DNA from: Isoetes taiwanensis
Lineage: Eukaryota > Streptophyta > Lycopodiopsida > Isoetales > Isoetaceae
DNA: 64,000 nt
NCBI GenBank assembly: GCA_021234155.1
Contig: JAJEKV010000079.1
Span: 4,736,417-4,800,416 of the forward strand
Reading direction: 5' to 3'
The position numbers were made by a program, and so were the translations under genes. Shown in pieces: positions 24,635 through 37,428 of this stretch. Each line of letters starts with the position of its first letter. The first letter of the stretch is position 1. The notes beneath the pieces are model-generated. The model ran no database searches. It was not told where the DNA came from and saw only the letters and a program-made list of their open reading frames with translations.

Positions 24635-26011
24635 TTAGTGCATAAAAGTTTTGGATATGGTTGCCATCACGAAAGAACAAGATCCTCTCTAAATAAGTGC
24701 ACCACAGATATTGACCGCATAAAGTAAGAAGGAAACAAAGCTTACAAGTTCTTTTGCATCATGTTGTAGTTGCTTCGTGGCTTTATTTGGAAACTGGAGA
24801 GACATCAGACGAAAAGAAAAATAAATAAATATTGAGCCTACCCCATAAAAATGAGAAGTGTGTGTTGGTCACAATCCCACGCAAAGAATGTTGTGAAGGA
24901 AAATCCTTGTTGCATGTCTTCGATACATGATTTTTTTATTTCTCCGAACATAAATATTTATGATGATATTATTCTTCATGTGTTGTATAAGTGCACAAAA
25001 CCTACACAACTTAGAAAATATAAAACCTGTTAAACTTCATTCTGCCCTTCTAATACAGCAGACTATGGCAGCTCATAATGCTCCTTGGACTGCCCTGTGC
25101 ATATACCTCTGTCCAATTGGGCATTTGCCAATGCCTTAGAATCCAATTAAGTATTCTCTAGTGCCTTGAAATTATCAACTCCAATGTCCTAAGAGATCTT
25201 TTGTTTGATCAAGGTTTTCTAGCATAGAGTCTAGGCTGCATTATGGCACAGGAATGCAAGAGGAAGTGAAGAAAGCATGGGAAAACGAAGTCCAATTCTG
25301 GCCTAACTTGAGGCGCATTTGAGAAGATGAAACACTTTTTACGTAGACATGATAAATTACTCCGAGCTTCATAGTAAACAAAAGTAAAAATGACTGGGCA
25401 TGACAGCAACAGGAATGCTATTAACATTTATTATAATAACTCCATTGTTATCGAAGAACATCCACCTTATTTCCATAGTTGCACATGGATATAGAGCAAT
25501 CCTTTACATCACTATAGAGAAAATCTTTGGCTCAGAGGAGAAAGCAAACAGTCCCAGAATGAAACCAAAAGACGTACCAGTATCCCCAAGGACTGAGTTT
25601 TCTGATTTGAGGATATCGCACTACCAGGTCCATATGAAGATCAACTTCAGGGTAGAAGCATAAAAGGGTGATTGAATTTTTTTGTATATTAATGTAGAAA
25701 ATTGAACTGGGTTAAAGTATTTATAATGTACATTTTGAATTTTACATGGAGTTGCCTATCATAAATAAAGGTGGTTGACGTCCAATATTCTCCATAATTA
25801 TACCAAATTCTCCCGAAATCTTGCCGCACATTTTGAACTTTCCTCAATCGATCAAACATGGCTCCGGATTCTACCTCAAGGCAAACTTGCCCCAAATCGA
25901 TTATAGCTGCTCCTAAATCGAATGCATGTCAAGAATCAAATGTATCTTGAAGAAATTGAAATCCCTTTTCTTCAAGCAGTAATACAAATCTGGTTAATAA
26001 TCTGATTTTTT
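24635..26011. other. No confident gene
   Basis: Only short open frames; an 87-residue forward frame (25400-25663) has no recognisable domain. The segment just before 26012 ends in TTTGTGCAG (26019), a plausible acceptor leading into the transposase-like gene. Confidence 0.4.
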
Positions 26012-28750
26012 GTGCAGGATGTTGTATCCCCTTTCTGCAGAATGGATCGATGTCTTAAAGCACCAGTTGAAGAAGAAACTATGGAAGAAGGATTGGACTC
26101 TCATGCAAGCACTTCGATTTCAGCAAAGGGTTCAGATTTCAATCCTCCTGTTGATGAAGTTTCGGAAAGCACTGTTACAACCAGACAAAGAAAATTAAAA
26201 CAGAGGGTTTGTAGGGGTGGATACGTGACAAAGCCAATTAGAAGAAAGGTGAATCTTTGCTTTGTAAATCTCATAATGAATGAGGTATCTAATACTCCAA
26301 AACAGCAAAGTATATTTGCAAGAAGATTATTGCAGAACAAAAGATTGCAATTCCTATTTGAGCCAGTCATTGGAAGGCCTCAAGAGGCTATCATGAAAAC
26401 AGATCTGGTAAAGAATTTAAAGGATGGCCTCCAAGATGTCAAACATGCAAATAGCAATGACAAACTTGTTTGCAAAGCATTACATACTATCTATGGTGGT
26501 TGGAGAGGAAGGAGAATTACGAAGACTTCACTAGCGACTAAGTTGCTGAAAATACATCCTAGAAATATGAAACTAGCGATTGGAGAGAAAAAAAGAATGT
26601 CACTAGGTGGAACAAATCAGGGCATTAGCGAGTCAAAATCCAAGAACAAATACTATAGATCAGGCTATGAAGGATATGGTTGCTCAGTTTTGGTTAGATA
26701 ACTCAAAGGTTTCACCAAAAAGTAGAGATGTCATGAAGAAGAGGACACAACCAATTCAATATATTGACATTACACAGGTACGAGCTGCTCTGTAATTTAG
26801 CTGTAATTGCATCCTTTTTTTTTGCAGAATAAAGGTGTTTTTTATTTTGTAACACTGATGTAAAGTTTGTAACAGATTTCTTTACTTTTTGAATGTAATG
26901 TAGATGCACGATCAAGCACTAGTTTGCTCTACATGGAAATGTCAAATTATTTCATGGCAACACGTACATGTATATTTGTTTACATGTATATTCCGGATGT
27001 ATTGTAGATGTAGGCAGTAACTAAGAAGAAATTAGTGTGGAGATGTATTAATTGTCAAGAAATTATGTGACTTCATAGTAAATGAAATAAAATTCATGTC
27101 AGAATATACATGTATGTGTGGGAGTTTAGGGTCTTGAATATGTAAAAGATTTGTATGTAATGTAATGTAATGTAATGAGGTGACTAATTTTATTTAACTG
27201 TAATTTTACAGGCTGAATTATTCCAGAATTTTGTGGATCAGTATCCAGAGGTTCGGATTGGGCTTAGGCAATTTGAATACTTAAAATCTTCTTGCATTAG
27301 AAAGCTAAAGGAAAGAAACACATGTTTTTTGCGTGAAACATGAGCAATCAGATCTGTACAAGCAGGCATTTAATTTGATGAGGTCAAGACTCCATGAAAA
27401 TTGTTCGTGCAATTATGGTGTGTGCGCATCTGAAGCTCATGCTGGGATATGTCAAGCCAAGAACAAGACATTTGATAATGTTAGCACATTTTGGAGGGCT
27501 ATGGTATGTGATAGAGCAGCAGGCAACGAGTGGCATAAGCTACAATGTATCAAATCAGATTGTGGAAATTGTGGGAAATAATTAATTGAGTTGTGTCCAA
27601 GAGAGTACAATGAGCAGATTGATCAAACGCATGATTGGCAAGTCTATGGTTACGTTAATGAGCCCTCGAAGAAAGGAACTTCACGAAGACTAAAGCTAAT
27701 TGACAAGAAAGGCAGCTCCAGTAATATGTTGGATAACATGTTTGATCATATGTCGAAGTTTGTATATCATAACTTTGTGGCACATTGGCAGAGCAAACAA
27801 TTCAAGGAATCCATGAAGAGTCTTCGTGATAATACCGTATTATCAGTTGTTGATTTATCGGAGAATTATACTTTGAAGCCATTCAACGAGATTCAAGCAC
27901 AACATTGGTATAATGAACAAATCAGCATATTGGTCCACATCACGATGTTCAAGGTAAAGGGTAAAATAAGGAAATGTGTGCACTTCTTTATTTCAGATGA
28001 CAAAATACATGATACTCACTTTGTACAAAAAGAATTCAAGATGCATCTCAATTGGCTGAAAGAAAATGGTGCCGGCCATATGAAATACCACTTAGTTTGG
28101 TCCGTGGGATGTGCAACCCAATTCAAGTCGAGAAGAGCTTTCTATCATGTAACTAGGTATCATCAACAAAGATAAGATCGAATGCATTGGAATTTCTTTG
28201 GCTCAGGACATGGGAAGGGCACACATGACGGAGAAGGAGCCATAGCCAAACTATGGCTTGAGGCAGAACAAAGAAAAAAGGATGGGAAAGTGATAAAAAA
28301 TGCAGAAACTGCATGTGAGGTTCTTGAAGAGAAAATTTCTGATGTGGAAAGGATATTTTGGAAGGTATCTAACATTGACCGTTCCCAAAAGATTTGATGT
28401 GCTCCCCAAAGGAAAGGGGTGCAATCTCTTCATTAAAGTTTCATCCATAGATCCAAATGATCCAACAAAGTTAATATGTAGATCTCTTTCATGTTTTTGT
28501 AAGGCATGCATCAATTTTGATTGGTCGCTTGTGAGAATGCTGATCATTGTGGCGTGGGAGTTGAAAAACTAGAGCCTACAAAGCGAGGGACAATGTTGAA
28601 GAAGATGGGTATGAGGCGAGGGACTTACGGACAATTGTGTAGAACATCATCAGCAATTGTTAGATTAGATAGAAAGAAATCATGTAAACCACAGAATCTT
28701 CCAAAGCTATTCCATGCTGGATCATATTTTTTTCCTTTCAGCTGAGTTGT
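26012..28750 (+). pseudogene. Decayed DDE-like transposase gene of a poorly classified family
   Basis: The first open stretch (26012-26701) is basic and probably DNA-binding. It continues, one frame over, to an intron (donor CAG|GTACGA 26776, acceptor TTTTACAG 27211) and then AELFQNFVDQYPEVRIGLRQ. A Cys/His-rich segment follows (NCSCNYGVCASEAH, then CIKSDCGNCG), then VVDLSENYTLKPF, SILVHITMF, FFISDDKIHDTHFVQKEF, VWSVGCATQFKS and WNFFGSGHGKGTHDGEGA, and a last Cys-rich part (SLSCFCKAC). I know this motif order from unannotated transposon proteins in plants and animals but cannot name the superfamily. In relatives the WS-GC motif has Asp where this copy has Val. Frame breaks near 27335 and 28380, and in-frame stops at about 27579 and 28173, show it is not functional. 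No terminal repeats were found. Confidence 0.6.
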
Positions 28751-29571
28751 TTAAGCCTATCTGGAACAAAAGCATGTTTAAGAATAGGAGTACCTCTGAA
28801 CTTCGTGGATCTCTCCGTTTGATTTTGTTCAATTGGTTTTACCTGCTTAAAGACATTGATCTCCTCAAGAATCGGTTGCGGCCAGTGAGTTTGCATTTGA
28901 ATTGGGGATATGGATTGTGATCTAGTCGTTCGATCTCCTCCTGCCATCGGAATCAACCAGTCACCATAGGTAAAAAAGGAATTTTTATCCATGTCTATTC
29001 CCTTCTCCCCTGTTTCTGATATGGCTCGTACCATGCCAATGATTTGTTCCTTAACATGATTGAACATTCTGCCAAAATACATCAACATCCTTTTCTCAAA
29101 ATCTTTCCCACTGTCCTCTTTTTCTGACCATTAGAGAAAATATGGGGTCTTAGAATATCCCTTTAAAAAATGCTCGAAATTCCACATCAGATTTTGCAAT
29201 CCACCAATAAGGGGCTTGCTCTTTGTTCAAATGGCATGTCTACATGGCAAGGGGATGCCCCAAATATTTAGAAAATAGTGCATGAAATCCCCTAAAGATA
29301 TTGTTAGATATATAGGAATCTTGTTTACGTGAGGTGTGAAATAACTACATTGTATTGCATCGAGCATCCAATAGTTAATGCATGAAAAAAAACACAGCTC
29401 CCAATTAGTAGTTTCAGACGGCCTAAACCGGTTTAGGTTCTCAAGCTGCCTTCACAGGTTTAGCCTAAACTCAACTCGATCAAGCACGCCAGGGTAACAT
29501 TCTAATCCAGTTTTGGCATTTGATTTCTTTGTGATCATGGTTTTGATTCAGGGTTTCTTTTCTCGTTTGAG
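28751..29571. other. Spacer with an unrecognised minus-strand open frame
   Basis: A 116-residue frame on the minus strand (28738-29088) contains DWLIPMAGGDRTTRSQS and has no domain I recognise. Around 29129-29150 a 22-bp stretch matches the reverse complement of 36506-36527 exactly, so both may derive from one dispersed repeat. Confidence 0.4.
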
Positions 29572-30860
29572 ATGCCAAGATCGGGGCAAAGGACCGTTTT
29601 CTTATGCAATAACAAGAATGAAGAAGGCGAATGGGAGAAGCTCCATCTCAGAATTGGTTCCTGGGTGACAATGAGGCCTGTTGCAGGTGGCTACCATGGT
29701 GTCAAAAGGGCTAAACAGTTAGACTGTTCAGCCCATTGGAAGGGACGAGTAAAAGAATTTGTTTTTGGACCTGGAGGTAAGGTTGTAATGGATCTGGTTG
29801 TGGAGCATGCATACGACTCACATGACATGGCTAAGGAGTCTATTTCAATGAAGCATTCCTTTCCTTCTCTTGAACCCAACTTCGCTTTGCTCCTCGGATT
29901 TTACTGATGTTGTTTCAGCCAAGAGCATAACTAGTGTACTTGAAGTGTACCATTGCAGAATTGGTCATCTGTTGTTCAAGGATTCGACCATGAGGAGCTT
30001 GAAAGAAAGAGGTATATGGTTTCATGCATATCATTACAGTATATCAGGTAAAGGGATAGGAAAGCTGGTAGAGATTGATCTACCAGATCTGAAACTTATG
30101 GGTACTGAGTTTGGTGGCCTAAATTGTTGACAAACATCTGAGAGATCATTTGGGCAGAGAAGTATTTAAGAATCTTAGGGAAAGAGGAGGAGTGAGATGC
30201 TCATTTAAAGTGTTTCTTCCAATTCATGTTTTCTCTTATTTATTTCAATCTGAAACTTCAATTAGGATTGCACCACAGACTTATACAATCCGAGGTGTAT
30301 CCTCTAATAGTCTGGAGAGTATATTTTCTGGCCAGTGGAAGGAAAGGGATCATGAAACCGGGCAGCAAATCACAAGGTGCACTCCTGCAAATGACACATT
30401 TATATTTAGGTGAGGATTGGCAAGTTCTAGCATCTGGTTTTACATTTGCATATATCTGTTTTACTTGATTCTCATTGTATTGAATACATTTCTGATTTCT
30501 ATGGTGTTAAACAGGTACAAGTTGTGTAGCCAGATGCTATACATCAATTTTTTTATTGAGAGAAGGAAGCGTGTATGGGAGAAATGCCACTGGGCTTGGA
30601 GATCAGTAGAAGATCATGGACAGAACTCACCCCTTATGGATTTAGTCATTGGTTTTGATGACAGCTCGGAGAAGGTGCTGCATGTTGAGGAAGAATGGAC
30701 TTTACACGAATGTCGGGAGTTCTTGAATACATGTGTAATGAATGGTGACTTCTATTTCCTTTTGAATGATAGAAAGATTGGTTATAGAAGGGAGTGTTCT
30801 GTAAAATGCAAGGAATGTAAATCTCCATCTACATTGTGCATCAAATACTTGGTGCTTTAA
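29572..30860 (+). CDS. Unrecognised exon set, possible host gene or relic
   Basis: I do not recognise this gene. An ATG at 29572 opens a 111-residue frame (MPRSGQRTVFLCNN..., HLRIGSWVTMRPVAGGYHGV, HWKGRVKEFVFGPGGKVVMD) that stops at 29905. One frame over, a second coding-like stretch follows (SAKSITSVLEVYHCRIGHLL, GKLVEIDLPDLKLMG). After AAACAG at about 30514 a third stretch reads RYKLCSQMLYINFFIERR, then DLVIGFDDSSEKVLHVEEEW, LHECREFLNTCVMNGDFYFL and ends in a Cys-rich tail (CSVKCKECKSPSTLC) with TAA at 30858. Composition and lengths look like real coding sequence, with either undetected introns or one or two frameshifts. It follows the transposase relic by 0.8 kb on the same strand and could be a second transposon protein. 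Confidence 0.35.
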
Positions 30861-30904
30861 TGGATAGAAAAACATAAGAAAGGCAGTTGGTTTTGCAGGT
30901 TCAA

Positions 30905-31215
30905 TTCCTGCAGCTATGTCTAAATTTGGTTGCTATTTAAGAATATGTTTCTTCTTTGGACTTTACCATTCCTGTGAACTAATACTTGTTGAATCCAAAA
31001 ATACATCTGCTATAACATTTGGTCGATTAGTTCATGTAAGCCTTTTTGCTTTGTTTATGTGAACTGCTGCAAACTCAAGTGGTTAATGGTTTTGCGTGTT
31101 CAATTCCTGCAGCTTTATCTAAATTTTGTTGCTACTTAACAATATCTACTTAGCTGGACACTACCATTCCTGTGAACTAATACTTGTTGAATCCATGTAA
31201 GACTAATAGTTCATG
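30905..31215. repeat. Direct duplication of about 100 bp
   Basis: A segment running from TTCAATTCCTGCAGCT to GTGAACTAATACTTGTTGAATCC occurs at about 30900-30995 and 31100-31196 with a few indels. Confidence 0.8.
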
Positions 31216-31499
31216 AAAGACTTTGCTGTTTTGCAAGACTCTGATTTGATATGACACTGAATTGGCAGTGTTTTGGTTAATGTGAACTGCTGCAATCTCA
31301 AGTGCTTGTTATTCTTTGTCCACAACACGATGAAATCATAGACATGTCTTAGAAGATTGATTACTGCTAGATATATTACTGTCTTATATGTAACTTGGGT
31401 TTGGAAGGGCTTTCATATTCGTGCTTGCTCAATAACCATGTTTGCTCGACTTTAATCTTAAACAGATGGTTATTTAGCTGAACAAGCTGGAACTTTAGA

Positions 31500-31725
31500 A
31501 GTTCAATGATAGTTAGAAGTTCAATAGACAATGGTATTCAGTTTACACTAAAGTTCAAGAGACAATAGTATTCACATCACACTTAAAATGCATTGAAGTT
31601 CAATGACAGTTAGAAGTTCAAGAGACAATGGTATCCAGCTTACACTTAAACATTTAATTGACAATGAACATTGACAGCTTAAGACAATAGTATTCACATC
31701 ACGCTTAAAATGCATTGAAGGATAT
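31500..31725. repeat. Diverged tandem duplication of about 100-120 bp
   Basis: Words CAATGGTAT(T/C)CAG(T/C)TTACAC (31530, 31627) and CAATAGTATTCACATCAC followed by CTTAAAATGCATTGAAG (31564, 31684) alternate in order. It is non-coding. Confidence 0.75.
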
Positions 31726-33315
31726 ATTCAGAAAGCAGATAAGAAGAATGTACACACAGCATGCATGCAAATAGACATTAGATTACATGTTCCCAAAAAC
31801 TTTGAGAGTTTCAGAAAAAACTGAGAATACTTGAACATAAGCACACAATGGTGAATATATTTAAGACATTGAAGAATAAACTCATAAATCAGAAGGAAAT
31901 ACACAAGAAATACATGACTGATTTTATATTATATACTCCCAAAAAACAACCGTCTCATGGACGAATTTACAAAAGGCCTGTACATAGCAGGCATGTTCCA
32001 TCACAAAAAGAGGTAGCATCATAAGTTATGGAGATGAGTTATGGAGATTCATATACATGGTCGAGAAAACAAAAGCACAACATCGAAAAAAAAAAACACA
32101 GGGGTATCCTAGGCACGTCCGAGGCGGCATCCACGAGCTCCATACGCAGCAGGTCATTGCCACCAGCTTGAATAACCATCTCCGAGAAAGGCCATGGTGC
32201 GAATGAGGGCGGTCTAGCCAATCTTGCGAACCTTATCGAAACTACAGCTCCCTTCGAACTAGGCTCCACCTCCACACCTAAAAATCGGCGACATACTTGA
32301 TCCTCTTGCCCTGGCTAGAATTCCTGAACTTCGTCCATGGGAACTCTGGCGGTGATCTTGATTCCGCCATGCTCGTTCACGATTCTGGCTGGGTATGGTT
32401 AAAGGGAATTGGGAGGAAGATGAAGAGCACCCGGCCCAATCGAGTGCAATGATCTGCATGCATACGAAATGCACTGTACTGTCTAAAAAGGCGTGCCATG
32501 CAATCAATGGCTTCGTCAACTGATATATTTTTTTTTTTTATTGTTGGTTTAGGGTTGTGCAAGTTTGGTGTACTATTGGTCACATTTGTTATTTGTCAAT
32601 GGTCACATTTGGAAATATGTATGAAGTTCATGGTTCAAAATTGAACCATAAACTTTATGAACCATGAACTTTATCAAAATTGAACCATACACTTTATAAG
32701 TGAACTTTATGAAGTTTATGGTGAATCTTGAACTAGCATTTTATGGTCACAATTTTGCAAAGCATAACTAGCATGTTCATTATGCAAAGCAATGGTCACA
32801 ATTATGTTTAAATATGGTAACAAGTATTATGGAAACTTAGAATTGTTTTTGGAGTTTGATGTTCATACAAGTATTGCAATTGAAAATACAAAAGGGAGTT
32901 TGATGTTCGTACAAGTATTGCAATTGAAAATACAAAATTGAAAACAGCAACCTTATATATGACTAAGTTTATTTAACACCTAAGCATGTGGGATAATTCA
33001 ACCACTACAGCTATTTAGGGTTTCAGAACTCGACCTTGGGATGGGTTTCAGAACTGATATTGATTGTTAAGTTCTGCTATTGATTGTTGATATTAAGAAC
33101 TGATATTAATTGTTAAGTTTCAGAGCTTGATCCCAAGAATTTGATACAAAATTCTTGGGATAGATGGTTGATACAAAAATCTGCACAATTTGAAACAAGA
33201 ATATGCACAAAATCTGATACAACAATACAACTATACAACGGGTTTCTGATATGCACAAATTAAGATATGCCATAAATCTGATACAAATGCAGTTGCTATA
33301 AAGTTTGAGATTCAT
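31726..33315. other. No confident gene; small repeats
   Basis: A minus-strand coding-like stretch (32400 down to 32040) reads HGGIKITARVPMDEVQEF and, after a frame change, VSIRFARLARPPSFAPWPF; I do not recognise it. 32620-32720 repeats GAACCATAAACTTTATGAA-like words. 32848-32935 is a 44-bp unit (GGGAGTTTGATGTTC...) in two copies. Confidence 0.4.
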
Positions 33316-35500
33316 AAGAAATCAGATAACAATATACCTTTTTCCAATTCTTTGTCTCTTGCTTCTCCACTCATTTAGTTTGTTCCTGCCATTCGATTCT
33401 GACCAAGCCTGTTGTCGACGTCTCTTCATAGCAACTGCCATTGCATCATGCAAAATTGGCGAGGCACGTCTTGCCACATTCTCTTCATGTCTTGCTAGCA
33501 CTCCTCTATAGAACCATTGTCCCATTTGGACCAATGGATTGGATTGACGAGAAGTTAGATTACTTGCCCTCGTTGAGTCTTCCTATTAAAAACCATCTTG
33601 GCTTGCTTATGTGATTTTTCCATGCCTTGTGTGTTCCATATGGCCAAGCTGCCATACCTATCTGCAAACCAAGGCCCATGTGCAAAAATTATATGCACAT
33701 AATGTGTAACCTCGCTCTCCCCCCATGCATCTATGTATGCCTTTGTAAATGCATTAAAATTCGAAATTCCGGCTTACGTTCGTGATGAAATCTTGTTTAC
33801 GCAACAACAACATTTAAGTTGGATAAGGCATTCCATGCATGCCTTTTTTCGGTTCTTCCATTAGTGGTTCTGTCCATCTCTTGCATCTACAAGTTTTTTT
33901 CCCGAAGTCCCATACACCTACCTTGGCACTTTCATTGCATAGAAAGTGCTTTGCCCTCTCACCTCCAATAGACACCTTGGTGGAACCGAGCTTCTTCCAT
34001 TGGAGGACTGTTTGAGTATCCATTTCCAGCTTCACACATCCACCATGCAATCCCTGCATTTTGATATCTTGTCTCCACTTTCGTTCAATAGCTTCTTTCC
34101 GTTGCTTCTCATCCTTAATGTTCGGACAAACAACTCACGAAAAGCCAAATCATCTTTTCTACTATTCTAACAAGAGCGCGTGCAGTGTACAAATGTGAAC
34201 TCTATCAAGGGAATAGGCAAAATTGGGATCAGATCTTTATCCTTTAGGTGTCTATCGAGAGCTGAACTCGATTACATTTGAGAGTACTCTTTGAGGGGCC
34301 ATTTTTTTGTTCTTTCAAAGTCTCACAAAGAATACAAGCACATTCGAGAAGTCTTTGCACCCGAAGACCTAATATTATACATGGCTTTCTCGGTTTTCAG
34401 ATCTGATGCCGGTGGAAATTAATCAAAAAAGAACCAAAACCTTCAACACAAACCTTCTTACCTTTATTATAGCTGTCCACAAGCATAGGTATACCAATGC
34501 GCTCAAAGACCCATTTCAAAGACTTCATTGTTCTCCTTATGAACTTGGAAAAGGCCCAACCACCAATTATGCTCCTCGGTTGGATTGAAAACCACTTTCG
34601 GAGTCTCTAGCCTTCCTCTTTAACATTTTTTTGTTGTTCATAATCTGCAAGAAATGCCCGATTCATGACTCCAAAGACACCCTTTCATACTTGACTTTGT
34701 GGCTGAGTTCCATTTCATCAAGCTTCAAACAAACCTCCAAATTTGGTTGTTTTTGAATGCTATCTTCATGTATATTATAGAAAACTACCATAAATTTCAG
34801 AATGCTCTCCAAGTCAAACCACAAATTGTTTCTCTCATGGAGACTTATAATTTTGTTGTCATTGGGGATAGCTTTCTTAGATCTTGGCCCTGAAATAGTG
34901 AATGGTGCTTCACACTTGATTGAGTGCATTCCTCCAAGGATCTCTTCAACCATAGTGTTTCTCCTTGCCCTGACAAGATTCAGATGGTGTGGCCTTGGAA
35001 CCATAACTTTATTTGTCCCAACCATGTTCAATGCATCCAGAAATTGCTTGAAGAGCAATCTATAAGCTTTGATGTACTAATTCCAGTGAGAATCACATAC
35101 ATTTTGAATTTTATTTGCATCCATTTTAGAACTCACCTCATGAAGAAGCAGGTCCATAACAGATTTCTTCAAATCAGAATTCTCGGGTGAATTTAACATT
35201 GAAAGTATTTCTTCTTTTGTGGCAATACTTCTTACAATGCTGCCAACATTCTTCCTCACACCCTTCTTTCCCTTACTTGACTGTAGCACTTGCTTCATAG
35301 CATAAATTCTCCTTCGAGCAGCCCCACATTTAATATTAAGTGTTTCAATTGGCTTGAATTCTTTTATTCTCTCTCGAGCACCAAGAACAGTCCTCTTTGA
35401 TCTCTCCAATCTCTTCTGCAAGACACGACACTGTTTCATATTCTTTCTAGCATCTGCCATTCTTGAAAGTCTTGCAAAATCAGAATTGCTTGACACATTC
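33316..35500 (-). pseudogene. Second transposase-like relic on the minus strand
   Basis: Read from 35496 downward, a basic region comes first (KNMKQCRVLQKRLERSKRTV, KCGAARRRIYAMKQVLQ), then EEILSMLNSPENSDLKKSVM. A stop follows, and the same strand continues with MVPRPHHLNLVRARRNTM, NNLWFDLESILKF and LEVCLKLDEMELSHK (34663-35058). Further on come DTQTVLQWKKLGSTKVSIGG and RCKRW (33814-34059), then AYIDAWGESEVTHYVHIIFA and YGSLAIWNTQGMEKSHKQAK (about 33745-33625), and finally MGQWFYRGVLARHEENVARR. The order, and the H-hydrophobic/QG-EK motif near the end, resemble an unnamed transposon protein type known to me from animals and plants. Several stops and frame changes break it. Confidence 0.45.
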
Positions 35501-36002
35501 TTTGAAACATCACAATATCTTCCTCAATTGAGAATTCCTTTTTGTTAGCTTTGGCTGACACTGCTTATCCTTTTCCTTTCTTTCTTTGCTCTAAGCGATC
35601 TCTCAATTTAGACAACTCCGGTGTCTCTCAAATGCAAGCAATGTGACAAATTGTTATTTTGATAAATTAATTGCAAATCGTATTGTGCCGGGCTCTCACA
35701 ATAGCCTAGCAGCCCGACTTTCCCTCACAAACAAACCTCACAAGGCTTGACACACAATTGATTGAAATTTGGACATTTACACTGTGAATGGATTTAGGTG
35801 GGTAAATTTCCCCTCTTGTCCGGATATCGGCATGCTTGGCTCCACTCAATCTCAAAGCATTATGTTCTTCTTTTTTTGCCGATGGATTTTGCAAATTCTG
35901 ATGAAGGCAAGGTAATTCTCATTTGAACCATGGCAATGACTGCATCTAGCAGAAACCATGCCCAGAAACTCCATTGTTGATTTTATACTGAATTCAAATG
36001 TT
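35501..36002. other. No gene seen
   Basis: Only short frames without domains. Confidence 0.4.
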
Positions 36003-36190
36003 TCAGGTCCGGGAAATTCAAATTTGAACTACAATTCAAAATTTCCGAGCACTTTAGAGTAAGGAAAATCAATATTGAACTGCAATTCAAATTTTTCCCG
36101 CAAATGCAATGAGGGAATTTCAAATTTGAACTATGATTCAAAAAATTTCAGAGCAAATGCAATGAGGGAAATTCAAATTTGAACTCACAC
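36003..36190. repeat. Degenerate 55-60-bp minisatellite
   Basis: Three to four units of the form GGGAAATTCAAATTTGAACTA followed by AATTCAAA and TTTC(C/A)GAGCA; the word TTCAAATTTGAA inside each unit is a perfect 12-bp palindrome. Confidence 0.75.
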
Positions 36191-36873
36191 CCCACATGAA
36201 CCCTAAACCTTGGATCTCGAGCTCAAATCGTGCATCCGCTGTCTTGGAAAACCACCCGGACACCTCGCTTGAATAGGGAGATCTCAGGGCGATCTCGGAG
36301 ACACGCCCGAGATCTCACGAACGGATTCGAGGAACCCTAATCGAGATTTCCTCCTCTCTCTCTCCAAATGACGTGGCATAATGGGATAGGTCTACGTGGG
36401 CTCTAAGATACACTTGGATTCTATATTTATGAAGGATAAATGCTCTCCAATATAATTAGGAAAATAGAAAAAATAACTTATAATATTTCTTAGGGGGACA
36501 CCAAGAGACCCCATATTTTCTCTAATGCCAATTGGCCTGCTGCTGGCCCCACCCTGGTGTTGAACATCTCCCCTGTTTGTCAAGGTTTAGGGCAGATCCG
36601 GAAGGAAGTGAACGATGAACCCTAAAACAAAAGCCAATAGTTGTTGCTGGCATATATCCCACAAGCCTAGCTCAAATGAAAGGGCTTCACAATAAGCAAT
36701 TAAAACATGTAAGGCAAAACCCCCTATGGACCTTAAGCAAATTTTGGGTTGGCGGGATCGTCTCCTGAATATGGTCTACATAAGTTTCATATGGTCACAT
36801 TGTTCTACATCACATAAGTTTGTCTTGGACCTATGCACAAATTTAGATTGGATTGGGTGTTCACGGACACCAG
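36191..36873. other. No gene seen
   Basis: Contains CGAGATCTC-rich palindromic words (36270-36330) and the segment matching 29129-29150 in reverse. No gene was recognised. Confidence 0.4.
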
Positions 36874-37428
36874 GCACCTAGGCTCCAACATGCCACTTAG
36901 GCTCATACATGCCAAGGTGGCTCAAGCATGCCATGCGAGCTCCTACATGCCACCAAGGCTCAAACATGCCAAGGTGGCTCAAACATGCTACGTGGGCTCC
37001 AACATGCCACCTAGGCTCCAACATGTCAAGGTAGCTCAAACATGCCAAGGTGGCTCAAAACATGCCACGTTGGCTCCCAACATGCCACCTAGGCTCCAAC
37101 ATGCCAACATGGCTTAAACATGCCACCTAGGCTCCAACATGTCAAGGTGGCTCAAACATGTCGTGGGCTCCAACATGCCACCTAGGCTCAAATATGCCAA
37201 GGTGGCTCAAATATGCCATGTGGGCTCCAACATGCCACCTAGGCTCCAACATGCCAAGGTGGCTCAAACATGCCACCTAGGCTCCGAAATGTCATGCAAG
37301 CTCCAACGTGCCACCTAGGGTCCAACATGCCAAGGTGGTTCAAACATGCCATCTAGGCTCCAAAATGCCACCAGGCTCCCACACGCTCCAAAATGCCACC
37401 AAGCTAACACGCGCCACCAAGCTCCAAC
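36874..37428 (+). repeat. 19-bp array (array 3)
   Basis: About 29 units of the array-1 motif in the same orientation. The units decay from 37340 onward, where CATGC is lost and CCACCAAGCTCC-like words take over. It leads directly into sequence homologous to the left palindrome arm. Confidence 0.95.

Noticed and set aside
34663-35190. Plus-strand frames over the second transposase-like relic
   Set aside because: They are shadows of the minus-strand coding sequence, which carries the recognisable motifs.
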